NCBI RefSeq assembly: GCF_001955695.1 | Contig: NZ_CP019236.1 | Span: 3,720,001 to 3,784,000 of the forward strand | Source of the DNA: Rhodoferax koreense | Lineage (GTDB): Bacteria; Pseudomonadota; Gammaproteobacteria; Burkholderiales; Burkholderiaceae_C | Length of the DNA stretch: 64,000 nucleotides | Direction of reading: 5' to 3' | In this document: piece after piece, positions 20,186 through 31,275 of the stretch | How the letters are laid out: the number at the start of each line of letters is the position of its first letter | Numbering within the stretch: position 1 is the stretch's first letter | Notes under the pieces: model-generated | Seen by the model: only the letters and a program-made list of their open reading frames with translations | What the model was told of the DNA's origin: nothing | The model's database searches: none | Position numbers and translations under genes: made by a program

Positions 20186-21091
20186 CTATTTCTGCTCGAG
20201 CTTCGGGTCCAGCGCATCGCGCAGGCCGTCGCCCAGCAGGTTGAAGGCCAGCACGGTGAGGAAGATCGCCAGGCTGGGGAAGATGGCCATGTGCGGCGCG
20301 GTCATCATGTCGGCGCGCGCCTCGTTGAGCATCGCGCCCCACTCCGGCGTGGGCGGCTGCGCGCCCAGGCCGAGGAAGGACAGGCTGGCCGCGGTGATGA
20401 TCGAGGTGCCGATGCGCATGGTGAAGTAGACGACCACCGAGGAGATGGTGCCCGGGAAGATGTGCCGCGTGATGATCGTCCAGTCCGAGGCGCCGATGGA
20501 GCGCACGGCCTCGATGTAGGTCAGGTGCTTCAGCGACAGCGTGTTGCCGCGCACCAGCCGCGCAAACGCCGGAATGCTGAAGATGGCCACCGCGAAGATC
20601 ACGTTGACCATGCCGTTGCCGAGGATGGCCACGATGCCGATGGCCAGCAGAATGCCGGGGAAGGCGAACAGCACGTCCGAGATGCGCATCACGATGCGGT
20701 CCCACCAGCCTTCGTAATAGCCGGCGAGCAGGCCCAGCGCCGTGCCGATCACCGCGCCCACCGCCACCGAGATGAAGCCGGCGGCCAGCGAGATGCGCGT
20801 GCCCATCAGGATGCGGCTGAAGATGTCGCGGCCCAGCGAGTCCACGCCGAACCAGTGCGTGGCGGTGGGTGGGCTGTTGAGCGCGTCGTAGTCGAAGAAG
20901 TTCTCGGCGTCGAAGGGCACGATCCACGGTGCCACCAGGGCGACCAGCACCAGCAGCAGCACGAAGCCGCCGGCGACCAGGGCCACGTGCTGGTCCTTGA
21001 ACTTGCGCCAGAACTCGCTCCACGGCGTGCGCACGCGTTCCGACGCGGGCTTATGAACCAAATCGGCTTCTGGCGCAGAGGATAATTGCAT
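20186..21091 (-). CDS. gsiD: Glutathione/oligopeptide ABC transporter permease (GsiD-like)
   Basis: This 301-residue inner-membrane permease has an N-terminal DppC/OppC-type cytoplasmic segment, a first helix ([19 protein letters not shown]) and the lumenal [19 protein letters not shown] block of the family. It carries the EAA-like loop [20 protein letters not shown] that docks the ATPase. It ends in [16 protein letters not shown]. The length is close to the enterobacterial GsiD of about 303 residues. It lies between the partner permease and the P1 peptidase. Confidence 0.88.
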   Translation of the reverse strand: MQLSSAPEADLVHKPASERVRTPWSEFWRKFKDQHVALVAGGFVLLLVLVALVAPWIVPFDAENFFDYDALNSPPTATHWFGVDSLGRDIFSRILMGTRISLAAGFISVAVGAVIGTALGLLAGYYEGWWDRIVMRISDVLFAFPGILLAIGIVAILGNGMVNVIFAVAIFSIPAFARLVRGNTLSLKHLTYIEAVRSIGASDWTIITRHIFPGTISSVVVYFTMRIGTSIITAASLSFLGLGAQPPTPEWGAMLNEARADMMTAPHMAIFPSLAIFLTVLAFNLLGDGLRDALDPKLEQK

Positions 21092-21102
21092 GGGCAGCTA
21101 TG

Positions 21103-22023
21103 TTATTTGTAGCGGATGGTGGGATTGATCACGGCGTACAACACGTCGACCACCAGGTTGATCAGGATGAATTCGAGCGAGAACAACAGCACCTCGGCCT
21201 GGATGACCGGGAAGTCGCGCATCTCCACCGAGTCGACGAGCAAGCGCCCCATGCCCGGCCAGTTGAACACCTTCTCGACCACGATGGAGCCGCCCAGCAG
21301 AAAGCCGAACTGCAGGCCCATCATGGTGACCACCGGGATCAAGGCATTGCGCAGGCTGTGCTTGGTCACCACCACGAACTCGTTCAGGCCCTTGGCCCGC
21401 GCGGTGCGCACGTAGTCTTCCTTCAGGATGTCGATGAAGGACGAGCGCGTGAAGCGCGCCATCACCGCCGCCACGCCCGCGCCCAGCGTGAGCGAAGGCA
21501 GGATGTAGTGCTTCCAGGTGTCCGCGCCCACCGTGGGCAGCCAGCCGAGGTGCACCGAGAACATCTGCATCAGCAGCATGCCGAGCGCAAACGATGGGAA
21601 CGAGATGCCGGTGATGGCCAGCGTCATGCCCAGCCGGTCGGGCCAGCGGTTGCGCCACACCGCCGATACCGTGCCGATCACCAGGCCGAGCAGCACCGAC
21701 CAGCCCATCGCCGCCACGGTGAGCCACAAGGTCGGCATGAAGCGCTCGGCGATCTCGGTGGACACGGGGCGCTTGCTGCGCAGCGAGGTGCCGAAATCAC
21801 CCTGCCCCGCGTTGCTGATGAAGCGCCAGAACTGCTGGTGCAGCGGCAGGTCCAGCCCCAGGTCTTCGCGGATGATGCGCACGGTTTCGGCGTCGGCCTC
21901 CGGGCCGGCCGCCAGGCGCGCCGGATCGCCCGGCAGCAGGTGCACGAACAGGAACACCAATGCCGCCACGATCAGCAAGGTGGGCAGCAGGCCCAGCAGG
22001 CGCTTGAGAATGTAGTTGAGCAT
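21103..22023 (-). CDS. gsiC: Glutathione/oligopeptide ABC transporter permease (GsiC-like)
   Basis: This 306-residue permease begins [20 protein letters not shown], the classical DppB/OppB N terminus. It has the loop [20 protein letters not shown], six hydrophobic segments and the ATPase-docking loop [20 protein letters not shown]. It ends with [18 protein letters not shown]. The length equals what I recall for GsiC of Escherichia coli. It pairs with GsiD to form the channel, and a dispersed repeat fills the gap upstream of it. Confidence 0.88.
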   Translation of the reverse strand: MLNYILKRLLGLLPTLLIVAALVFLFVHLLPGDPARLAAGPEADAETVRIIREDLGLDLPLHQQFWRFISNAGQGDFGTSLRSKRPVSTEIAERFMPTLWLTVAAMGWSVLLGLVIGTVSAVWRNRWPDRLGMTLAITGISFPSFALGMLLMQMFSVHLGWLPTVGADTWKHYILPSLTLGAGVAAVMARFTRSSFIDILKEDYVRTARAKGLNEFVVVTKHSLRNALIPVVTMMGLQFGFLLGGSIVVEKVFNWPGMGRLLVDSVEMRDFPVIQAEVLLFSLEFILINLVVDVLYAVINPTIRYK

Positions 22024-22069
22024 GTAAAGAGGCTAAGCCTGGATTTCGGGTAACGCACGGATCGGACTT

Positions 22070-22153
22070 TTCCAGGGAACCCAGGGAACCGGCTTCGCCG
22101 GGCCCCAGGGTTCGCCCCCCTGCAAGCCTGTGCTGAGCTTGTCGAAGCGGGGG
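22070..22153 (-). repeat. Dispersed intergenic repeat, copy B (inverted)
   Basis: The reverse strand of this gap, between the substrate-binding-protein and permease genes, reads gcttgcaggggggcgaac, then ggcccggcgaagccggttcc. The 20-base core is identical to that of the copy near 58,815. The 3' part on the plus strand holds ctgagcttgtcgaag, a motif also seen next to the 58,770 copy. The palindromic core could form a hairpin in the gsiB-gsiC intercistronic mRNA. Confidence 0.6.
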
Positions 22154-22195
22154 TTGGTGAAAGCGACACGAAGTGCGCGAAGCCTGGGTGTGCGC

Positions 22196-23731
22196 CTATT
22201 TCAATTCGATTTCATCGAAGTTGAACGAGGCGTCGGGCATCATGTAGAAGCCGTTCAGGCTCTTGGTGCGTGCCGACAGCAGTTGTTCCGTGGCCAGGAA
22301 GATCCAGGGTGCGTCCTTCCAGATGCGTTGCTGCGCATCGGCGTAGAGCTTGGTCTTCTGCGCCACGTCCACCGTCTTCAGTGCGTTCTGGATGTCGGCA
22401 TCGACGGCGTCGTTCTTGTAGTAGCCGGTGTTGAAGGACTTGGGTGGGAAGGACTCGGAAGCCAGCAGCGGACGCATCGCCCAATCCGCCTCGCCGGTCG
22501 AAGACGACCAGCCCACGTAGTACATGCGCACCGGTGCGGTGGCCGGATCCTGCCAGCTCTCGACCTTCTCGACACGCTGGCCGGCCTCGAGCGCCAAAAC
22601 CTGGGCCTTGACGCCGACCACGCTCAACTGCTGCTGCACGAACTGGATCAGCTTCTGCGCCGTGGTGTAGTTGTAGGCCGACCACAGCGTGGTCTCGAAT
22701 CCGTTCGGGTAGCCGGCTTCCTTGAGCAGTTCCCGCGCCTTCACCGGGTTGTACGGCCAGGGGCCGAGCTTGGTGGAGAACGCCACCTCCTTCGGCACCA
22801 CGCCTTCGGCCGGGATGGCATAGCCGCCGAACACCACCTTCACCAGGGCTTCCTTGTTGATGGCGTAGTTCAGGGCTTCACGCACCTTGGGGTTGTCGAA
22901 GGGCTTTTGCTGCGTGTTCAGCGAGATGTAGCGGTGCACGATGCTCGGTGCGGCCGTGACTTCGAGGTTGGGCTTGGTCTTCAGCAGCTCGGCCTGTTCG
23001 TAGGGCAGCGGATAGGTGAAATTGGCCTCGCCGGTCTGCATGATGGCGCTGCGCGAGTTGTTGTCGACCACCGGACGCCAGGTGATGGTGTCCACCTTGG
23101 GATAGCCCTTGCGCCAGTAGCCGGCGAACTTCTCGACCTTCATGTAGTCGGTCTGTTTCCATTCGACGAACTTGAACGGGCCGGTGCCGACCGGATTGCG
23201 CCCGATGTCCTTGCCGAACTTCTGCAGCGCGGCCGGCGAGATGATCACGGCCGACGGATGGGCCAGCGTGTTGACGAAGGCCGAGAACGGTTCGGCCAGC
23301 GTGAACTTCACCGTGTTCGCGTCGACGGCTTCGGTCTTGGCGATGTTCTTGTAGAGGGTGTAGCGCTTGAGCTTGTTGTCCGGGTTGGTCACGCGGTCGA
23401 AGTTGGCCTTCACGGCTTCGGCATTGAAGTCGGTGCCGTCCTGGAACTTGATGCCCTTCTTGAGCTTGAAGGTATAGCTCAGGCCGTCCTTGGCGGCGGT
23501 GAAGCTCTCGGCCAGCACAGGCACCATCTTCATGTCCTTGTCGAAACCCATCAGGCCTTGGTAGAACGACTTGGCCACGGCCTGCGACAAGGTGTCGTTG
23601 GCGTCATACGGGTCCATCGAGGTGAAGTTGGACTGCACCGCCACGACCACGTCCTTGGCGGCGAAGGCGTTGGGGGCCAGCACGAGGCTCACGGCAAGCG
23701 CGGTGGATAGTTTGGTCAGGGTGTGTTTCAT
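22196..23731 (-). CDS. gsiB: Periplasmic glutathione/peptide-binding protein (GsiB-like)
   Basis: This 511-residue family 5 solute-binding protein delivers peptides to the GsiCD permeases. The start at 23731 gives [20 protein letters not shown] followed by NAFAAKD, a typical Sec signal peptide with cleavage after AFA. Mature landmarks are [20 protein letters not shown], the SBP_bac_5 block [20 protein letters not shown], and [20 protein letters not shown]. The size matches GsiB (about 512 residues in E. coli). The frame continues upstream, but only this start yields a signal peptide. Confidence 0.9.
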   Translation of the reverse strand: MKHTLTKLSTALAVSLVLAPNAFAAKDVVVAVQSNFTSMDPYDANDTLSQAVAKSFYQGLMGFDKDMKMVPVLAESFTAAKDGLSYTFKLKKGIKFQDGTDFNAEAVKANFDRVTNPDNKLKRYTLYKNIAKTEAVDANTVKFTLAEPFSAFVNTLAHPSAVIISPAALQKFGKDIGRNPVGTGPFKFVEWKQTDYMKVEKFAGYWRKGYPKVDTITWRPVVDNNSRSAIMQTGEANFTYPLPYEQAELLKTKPNLEVTAAPSIVHRYISLNTQQKPFDNPKVREALNYAINKEALVKVVFGGYAIPAEGVVPKEVAFSTKLGPWPYNPVKARELLKEAGYPNGFETTLWSAYNYTTAQKLIQFVQQQLSVVGVKAQVLALEAGQRVEKVESWQDPATAPVRMYYVGWSSSTGEADWAMRPLLASESFPPKSFNTGYYKNDAVDADIQNALKTVDVAQKTKLYADAQQRIWKDAPWIFLATEQLLSARTKSLNGFYMMPDASFNFDEIELK

Positions 23732-23771
23732 GCAAGAACTCCAGAGTTGTCGAAAAGAGGGCCGGAAAATA

Positions 23772-25639
<1,868 letters not shown>

Positions 25640-25643
<4 letters not shown>

Positions 25644-26623
25644 AGCGCCGACTCCGCGTCGCCGTAGATGGCGTAGACCGGCGCCTGGCCCACGCGCGCA
25701 TAACCGCGGTACATGCCTTCGGTGTTGAACGGCATGCTCACCTCGCCGCGTGCGTCCACCGCGATCAGGCCGCCGCGGCCATCGATGCGCATGAGCTTTT
25801 CGTCGACCACGCGGCGCGTGGCCTGCTCGAGCGACAGGCCGGCGTATGCCATCAGCGCGGACACGTCGTAGGCGGCCACGGCGCGGATGAACATCTCGCC
25901 CGAGCCGGTGCAGGATACGGCCACGCGATCGTTGGCGTAACAGCCCGCGCCGATCACCGGCGTGTCGCCCACGCGGCCCACGCGCTTGTTGGTCATGCCG
26001 CCGGTGGAGGTGGCCGCGGCCAGGTGGCCCTGCGCGTCCAGCGCCACGGCGCCGACGGTGCCGAATTTGCGGTCCGGATCGATCGGCGCGGCGTCTTTCG
26101 CCAATGCCGTGGCGCCGTCGTGGTCGAGCACCATGCCGCCCTCGGCCTGCTGCGCGCGCTGCAACTGCGCGAAACGCTCGGGGGTGTCGAACCAGCTCGG
26201 ATCGACCATCTCGATGCCGTGCTGCGCCACGAAATCCTGCGCCGCGGGGCCGATCATCAACACGTGGCCGCTGTGCCGCATCACCACGCGTGCGGCCAGC
26301 ACCGGGTTGCGCACCCGGGTGAGGCCGGCCACCGCGCCGGCGGCCAGCGTGGCGCCATCCATCACACTCGCATCGAGCTCATGGCCGCCGGCCGCGGTGT
26401 AGACCGCGCCCTTGCCGGCGTTGAACAGCGGGCATTCCTCGAGCAGCCGCACGGCTTCGGTGACGGCGTCGATCGCTGGCGCACCGGTGGCCAGCATGGC
26501 CGCGCCGGCCTCGAGAATGCCCTGCAACGCCGCGTTGTAACGCTGCTCGAGTTCGGTATTCATGGCCGAACGCAGGATGGTGCCGGCGCCGCCGTGGATG
26601 GCAATGAGGGGGGTGGGCTGCAT
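25640..26623 (-). CDS. iaaA: Isoaspartyl peptidase / L-asparaginase (Ntn-hydrolase)
   Basis: This is a 327-residue type 2 asparaginase that cleaves beta-aspartyl dipeptides and asparagine after self-processing. The N-terminal block is [12 protein letters not shown]. The autocleavage site Gly-Thr is in [11 protein letters not shown], followed by the substrate loop [20 protein letters not shown] and [11 protein letters not shown]. The start [12 protein letters not shown] at 26623 lies seven bases after the regulator stop. Coupling to gsiABCD suggests release of amino acids from imported peptides, as proposed for the E. coli ybiK-gsi operon. Confidence 0.9.
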
Positions 26624-26630
26624 GGGTGAA

Positions 26631-27566
26631 TCAGTTCTTTGCTGGGCCGGCCGCGCGCGTCTTGCCCGCGGCCGTTGGTTCAAGATAAAGCCATGGCATC
26701 ACCGATTGCGTGAGCTGCTGCGCCGCGCCCAGCGCATCGCTGGCACGGTAGGCCACGGCCGCACACAGCGCCTCGATCATGGCCAGCGCACTCGCATTGG
26801 AGGTGGCGGCGAACTGGCGGTTCGCGCGGACGTACAACACCACGCCGGCCAGCGGCACGAGGGGCGAAGTGGCGGCATCGGTGATGGCCAGCAGTTGGGC
26901 GCCCTGCGCGCAGGCCAGCGCGGAGAGGCGCACGGTGTCGTCCAGATACCGAGGAAAGGCGATGGCGATCACCAGGTCGCCCGCCTGGGCGCGCGACAGT
27001 TGCCGCGCCGCGTGGGTCGGGCCGCCGGCCAATGCCAGCACCTGCACGGTCGCGCAATAAGGGTCCAGCCCGTGCTGCAACAGCCCCGCGAGGTAAGCAC
27101 TGGCGCCGAAGCCCAGCACCAGCACGCGCCGCGCCTGCAGGATGGCATCGACGGCGCTGTCGCACACCGCGGCGCTCAGCGACTGGCGTGTGGCCGCGAG
27201 GTTGTGTTCATCTTCCTCGAGCGTGGTGGCCATGGTGGACAGGCAGCTCGACGGCCGCTGCAGTTCCTGGCGCATGCGCTCCACCGGCGCGAGTGTGGAT
27301 TCGTAACCCTTGGCCAGCTCGGCACGGAATTGCGGATAGCCGTCGAAGCCGAGCGCCCGCGCGAAACGGTTTGCCGTGGCCACGGAAACGCCGACCTCGT
27401 CGGCGAACTCCTCGATCATCAGCGTGGCCGCGCGGAACGGGTTGTGCAACACGTGGTCGGCCATCTTGCGGTGCGCCGGCGTCAGGCGCGGATGCGCCTT
27501 GGCGATGAGGTCCAACACCCCCACGCCGGCGAACCTGCCACTCCAAACCTGCGCTTTCTGCACCAT
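26631..27566 (-). CDS. MurR/RpiR-family transcriptional regulator
   Basis: This 311-residue regulator has an N-terminal HTH_6 domain (LTPAHRKMADHVLHNPFRAA, then EEFADEVGVSVATANRFARA). A C-terminal SIS domain spans about residues 130-260, with RVLVLGFGASAYLAGLLQHG and DLVIAIAFPRYLDDTV. SIS domains usually bind phosphosugars, yet the downstream operon is peptide-directed, so the ligand is open. The first gene of the unidirectional cluster, it probably controls iaaA-gsiABCD and the two peptidases. A GTG four codons upstream is an alternative start. Confidence 0.85.
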   Translation of the reverse strand: MVQKAQVWSGRFAGVGVLDLIAKAHPRLTPAHRKMADHVLHNPFRAATLMIEEFADEVGVSVATANRFARALGFDGYPQFRAELAKGYESTLAPVERMRQELQRPSSCLSTMATTLEEDEHNLAATRQSLSAAVCDSAVDAILQARRVLVLGFGASAYLAGLLQHGLDPYCATVQVLALAGGPTHAARQLSRAQAGDLVIAIAFPRYLDDTVRLSALACAQGAQLLAITDAATSPLVPLAGVVLYVRANRQFAATSNASALAMIEALCAAVAYRASDALGAAQQLTQSVMPWLYLEPTAAGKTRAAGPAKN

Positions 27567-27717
27567 CGGGAAGCCCACCCTTCGCTGAAAATATTAATTT
27601 ATTTCTACAAGCAAAATGTAAGCCAATTTACAGCGCTGCGCGTCAAAGCCTCATCCGATATCAAATCGATAGCACCCCATGCTGAATTGATCAGCACCGG
27701 GACCTGTTTTGGCTTGT

Positions 27718-28254
27718 TTACTGTGGCGCGACGCCGGAAGTGGAGGACGCGATGAAGCTCGCCAATTCGGTGCTCCACTGCGCGGAATCGGGCTCTACGT
27801 CGGCCAGCGATTCCACCGCCACGCCGGCGTCGTTGAGCATCTTCAGCGAGGCTTCGTTGACGCGCGCCTGGTGCGGCTTCTTTTCGAGGTAGATCACGCG
27901 CCGGATGCCGACCTGGATGATGGACTGCACACACTTGGGGCACGGGAACTGCGTGGCGTAGATGGTGAAGCCTGTGAGCGGCAGCACCACGCAGTTGAGG
28001 ATGGCGTTGACCTCGGCGTGCACGATGTAGCTGTGCCGCGAATGCAGCGGGTCGCTGTCGTCGTCCGACCAATACGCCGGGTCGTCGTCGCAGCAGCCGC
28101 GCGGCAGGCCGTTGTAGCCCACGCCGGCGATCTTGTTGTCCGGGCTGACCACGCAGGCTCCGTTGCGCTTGCGCGCGTCCTTGGACCGCGCCGCGGCCAG
28201 CAGGGCCACGCCCATGAACATGGAGTGCCAGCGGATGAGGGAAACATTTTCCAT
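27718..28254 (-). CDS. Deoxycytidylate deaminase family protein
   Basis: This 178-residue cytidine/dCMP deaminase-fold enzyme probably converts dCMP to dUMP for dTTP synthesis. MENVSLIRWHSMFMGVALLA leads to KDARKRNGACVVSPDNKIAG. The zinc site is HAEVNAI plus FPCPKCVQSIIQVG, and the dCMP-type insert NGLPRGCCDDDPAYW lies between. The ATG at 28254 starts the conserved region, although no strong ribosome-binding site precedes it. It is divergent from the T6SS cassette and looks like a housekeeping enzyme. Confidence 0.85.
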   Translation of the reverse strand: MENVSLIRWHSMFMGVALLAAARSKDARKRNGACVVSPDNKIAGVGYNGLPRGCCDDDPAYWSDDDSDPLHSRHSYIVHAEVNAILNCVVLPLTGFTIYATQFPCPKCVQSIIQVGIRRVIYLEKKPHQARVNEASLKMLNDAGVAVESLADVEPDSAQWSTELASFIASSTSGVAPQ

Positions 28255-28578
28255 AGAGAGATCGACGCCAATGAAGCCGCGTTGCCGGGCTTCGAGTATG
28301 CCCGATGGCACGCGCGTGCATGGGCTGCGGCCGAACCCGCCAGGATGCTGGCGCGCTGAGCCACTCGACGGACAGCGATGCACATCGGCGCACATTCCGC
28401 ACCAGTCAAATCCCCAATTCGCCCATCGCGCAAACCATACAGGAAATTATTTGTGACTTGAGCCACCTTAATGTAAGCATTTGCGCGATCCGCCCTACCG
28501 ACACCGTGCTGGACTTCCATACTAGAGCGCGCAGGCCGGGCTGAGCGAGTCGGACGGCCGAAAGCCAGGAAGTCCACC
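28255..28578. other. 324-base intergenic region between divergent dCMP deaminase and vgrG
   Basis: The gap must hold the promoters of both divergent genes. I find no convincing paired -35/-10 hexamers, no sigma-54 element, no strong hairpin and no credible small gene. The stretch 28,430-28,480 is somewhat AT-richer than its surroundings and is the likeliest promoter zone for vgrG. Confidence 0.5.
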
Positions 28579-31275
28579 ATGAAACCTTCGTCGCATACCT
28601 TGACGGTCGCAAGTCCCGCGATCCCGCTGCTCATGGGCGAGCCCGCACTCCAAGCCGTCAGGCTGGCGGGCAACGAGGGCATCAATACCCTTTTCGAATA
28701 CGAGCTCATCCTGAAGACACCGGATGCCCTGAACCTTGGGGCGAGCGGCGGCGCCGACTGGGACCTGAACGGCTTCGTCGGCCGTGAGATCAGTTGCAGC
28801 ATCGAGCTCGATGGCGCTGGTCAGTTCCTGGCGGGCGCGGTGGGTGCCGACACGTCCCATCGTGGCGCAGGCCATCGGCAGATCAATGCGATCATCACCA
28901 AGGCCAGCCTCTGGGGCGAGGAAGGCCGGCACGTGCAATACCGGCTCGTGCTGCGGCCATGGCTGCATCTGGCCACGCTGGACACCGACTGCAGGATCTT
29001 CCAGAACAAGACGGTGGTCGAACTGCTCGATGAACTCTTGGCCGACTATCCTTTCCCTGTCGAAAAGAGGCTGATCGAAACCTACGCGCCACGCGACTTC
29101 CAGACGCAGTTCAACGAAACGAACTACGCCTTCTTCCTGCGCCTGACACAGGAAAACGGCATCAATTTCTTCTTCGCGCACAGCGAAGGCAAGCACCGCC
29201 TGGTGCTCATCGACAACATGGGCGCGTTCCAGCATAGCGCGAGTGAAGCCTATCGAAGTGTGGACTACCACCCGCCCGGCTGGAAGACGGACGCCGAGTA
29301 CATCAGCAGTTTCGTGCCGCACAGCGAGCTGACCAGCGGGCGCTACACCACACGAGATTACGACTACACCCGACCCCGCGCAGACCTTTCTGCCAGCCGC
29401 AGCGAGCCCAGGCCTACGGGTCAGGCTGGGGGCGAGGTGTATCAGTGGCATGCAAGCCTGGGCGGCAGCCACTACGCTCAGCCGTGCGCGGGCGCAGCAC
29501 GAGCGGGGTCATCAGGCGATGCGCAAGCGAACGACCCGCAGGAAGAAGGACGCAACTTCGCCGTCATGCGCATGCAGGCCTTGCGCACCCATGGCGCACG
29601 CGCCCGCGCCAGCGGCAACCTGCGCGGCATGGCGCCGGGCTGCTTCTTCGGGTTGCAAGGCCACCCACGGCAAAAGGCCAACGTCGAATACCTGATCCTG
29701 GACACCAGCTTCCTCATCGAAGACGTCGCGCAGGACAGCCAGATCAAAGACGCCGCGCGTGGCCGCCACCAGCAATGGACGGTCCAGGTGGACTTCACCG
29801 CGCACCCCATGTCGGAGATGCTGCGACCCGCGCTGACGCAACCCAAGCCCTTCAGCCACGGACCGCAGGTAGCGCTCGTCGTCGGCCCGCCGGGGCAGAA
29901 CCTGTGGACCGACGCACTGGGCCGCATCAAGATCCAGTTCCCCTGGGACCGGGTCGGCGAGAGAAACCAGAACAGCAGTTGCTGGGTGCGCGTGACTTCG
30001 CCCTGGGCAGGGAACCAGTTGGGCGCGATGCAGCTTCCACGCATCGGCCAGGAAGTCGTCGTCGATTTCATCGGGGGTGATCCGGACTTGCCGGTTTGCA
30101 CCGGTCGGGTCTACAACCAGCACAACCTGCCGCCATGGGCCTTGCCGGGCCAGTCGGCGCTCAGCGGATTTCGCAGCCGGGAACTGGCGCCCGAGGGCGG
30201 CAACAGCTCTGCCGGCCGCAGCAACCACCTGGTGCTGGACGACACCGCCCAGAAGATCCAGGCCCAGCTCAAGAGCGACCATCGCAACAGCGGGCTGAGC
30301 CTTGGCCACATCACCCGCATCGACGACAACGCCGGACGCAAGGAAGCCCGCGGCGAGGGTTTCGAGCTGGGCACCGAAGGGCACGGCGCCGTGCGCGCCC
30401 AGGCTGGGCTGTTGATCAGCACCGAACGCCATGCCGGCGCCCAAAATCACATCAAGGAAATCGACGCGACGGTCCAAAGACTGCGCGAGGCCCGCGAGTT
30501 GCTGGAGCAGATCACGGCGGCGGCGCAGCGGCACGAAGCACAGGCCGGGGGCGCCGACCAAAACGAGGTGCTCGGGGCCGTAAAGGCGCAGAACCAGAAC
30601 ATCGCCGGGGACGGCACGGCCCAAGGCGAGTTCACGGCGCCGCACCTGGTGCTGGCCAGCCCCGCCGGCATCACCAGCAGCACGCCGCAAAGCACGCACA
30701 TCGCCAGCGGCCAGCACACGCAGTTGAGTAGCGGCGAGCACCTGTCCATCGCGGCCGGCGGCGGATGGTTCGCCAGCGTGGTCGACAAATTCGCCCTCTT
30801 CGTGCAACGGGCCGGCATGAAGCTGGTGGCCGCGGCGGGCAAGATTTCCATCCAGGCGCAAAGCGATGGCATCGAACTGGTCGCCCACAAGGTGCTGGCC
30901 CTGATGAGCCAGACCGACTACATCGACCTAAAGGGCAAGAAAGGCATCAGGCTGTACGGTGGCACCAGCATGCTGGAGATCAGCGACCAGACGCAGTTCT
31001 TCACCGCATCGCCCGTGCTCTTCAATGGCAGCCTGGAGACATTGGCGCCGAAGACCATCTCGCAGCACTTCAACACCATGCGCACCAGCAACTTCGACCA
31101 GCAGGTGCGGTTTCTGGATGCGGACGGCCAACCCGCCAGCAAGGTGGCATTCGATCTACTGCGCGACGACGGAAACATCGTGGATGGCAAGACAGGCACG
31201 GACGGCAAAACACCGCTGCAAAAAAGCCCGGACTTGGTGCGGTACACGGTTCGCTACAGAGGGGAACTCCCATGA
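28579..31275 (+). CDS. vgrG: Type VI secretion tip protein VgrG with transthyretin-like C-terminal extension
   Basis: This is the 898-residue spike of the T6SS needle. Residues about 20-400 form the gp27-like Vgr domain (FEYELILKTPD, FLRLTQENGINFFFAHSEGK). Residues about 425-515 are the gp5 OB fold (DALGRIKIQFPWDRVGE, CWVRVTSPWAGNQLGAMQLP, RIGQEVVVDFIGGDPD). Residues about 690-805 are the DUF2345 beta-helix region (LVLASPAGITSS, QTDYIDLKGKKGIRLYGG). The last ~55 residues (FLDADGQPASKVAFDLLRDD through TVRYRG) read as a transthyretin-like module. In enteroaggregative E. coli such a tail loads a Tle lipase directly, and the next gene here is a lipase with no adaptor between. The stop overlaps the lipase start. 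Confidence 0.95.
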   Translation: MKPSSHTLTVASPAIPLLMGEPALQAVRLAGNEGINTLFEYELILKTPDALNLGASGGADWDLNGFVGREISCSIELDGAGQFLAGAVGADTSHRGAGHRQINAIITKASLWGEEGRHVQYRLVLRPWLHLATLDTDCRIFQNKTVVELLDELLADYPFPVEKRLIETYAPRDFQTQFNETNYAFFLRLTQENGINFFFAHSEGKHRLVLIDNMGAFQHSASEAYRSVDYHPPGWKTDAEYISSFVPHSELTSGRYTTRDYDYTRPRADLSASRSEPRPTGQAGGEVYQWHASLGGSHYAQPCAGAARAGSSGDAQANDPQEEGRNFAVMRMQALRTHGARARASGNLRGMAPGCFFGLQGHPRQKANVEYLILDTSFLIEDVAQDSQIKDAARGRHQQWTVQVDFTAHPMSEMLRPALTQPKPFSHGPQVALVVGPPGQNLWTDALGRIKIQFPWDRVGERNQNSSCWVRVTSPWAGNQLGAMQLPRIGQEVVVDFIGGDPDLPVCTGRVYNQHNLPPWALPGQSALSGFRSRELAPEGGNSSAGRSNHLVLDDTAQKIQAQLKSDHRNSGLSLGHITRIDDNAGRKEARGEGFELGTEGHGAVRAQAGLLISTERHAGAQNHIKEIDATVQRLREARELLEQITAAAQRHEAQAGGADQNEVLGAVKAQNQNIAGDGTAQGEFTAPHLVLASPAGITSSTPQSTHIASGQHTQLSSGEHLSIAAGGGWFASVVDKFALFVQRAGMKLVAAAGKISIQAQSDGIELVAHKVLALMSQTDYIDLKGKKGIRLYGGTSMLEISDQTQFFTASPVLFNGSLETLAPKTISQHFNTMRTSNFDQQVRFLDADGQPASKVAFDLLRDDGNIVDGKTGTDGKTPLQKSPDLVRYTVRYRGELP

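Noticed and set aside
27718..28254. dCMP deaminase-like gene as a deaminase toxin of the T6SS cassette
   Set aside because: It is divergent from the cassette, has the dCMP-type insert and a full catalytic site, lacks a delivery domain and has no immunity gene beside it. A housekeeping enzyme fits better.
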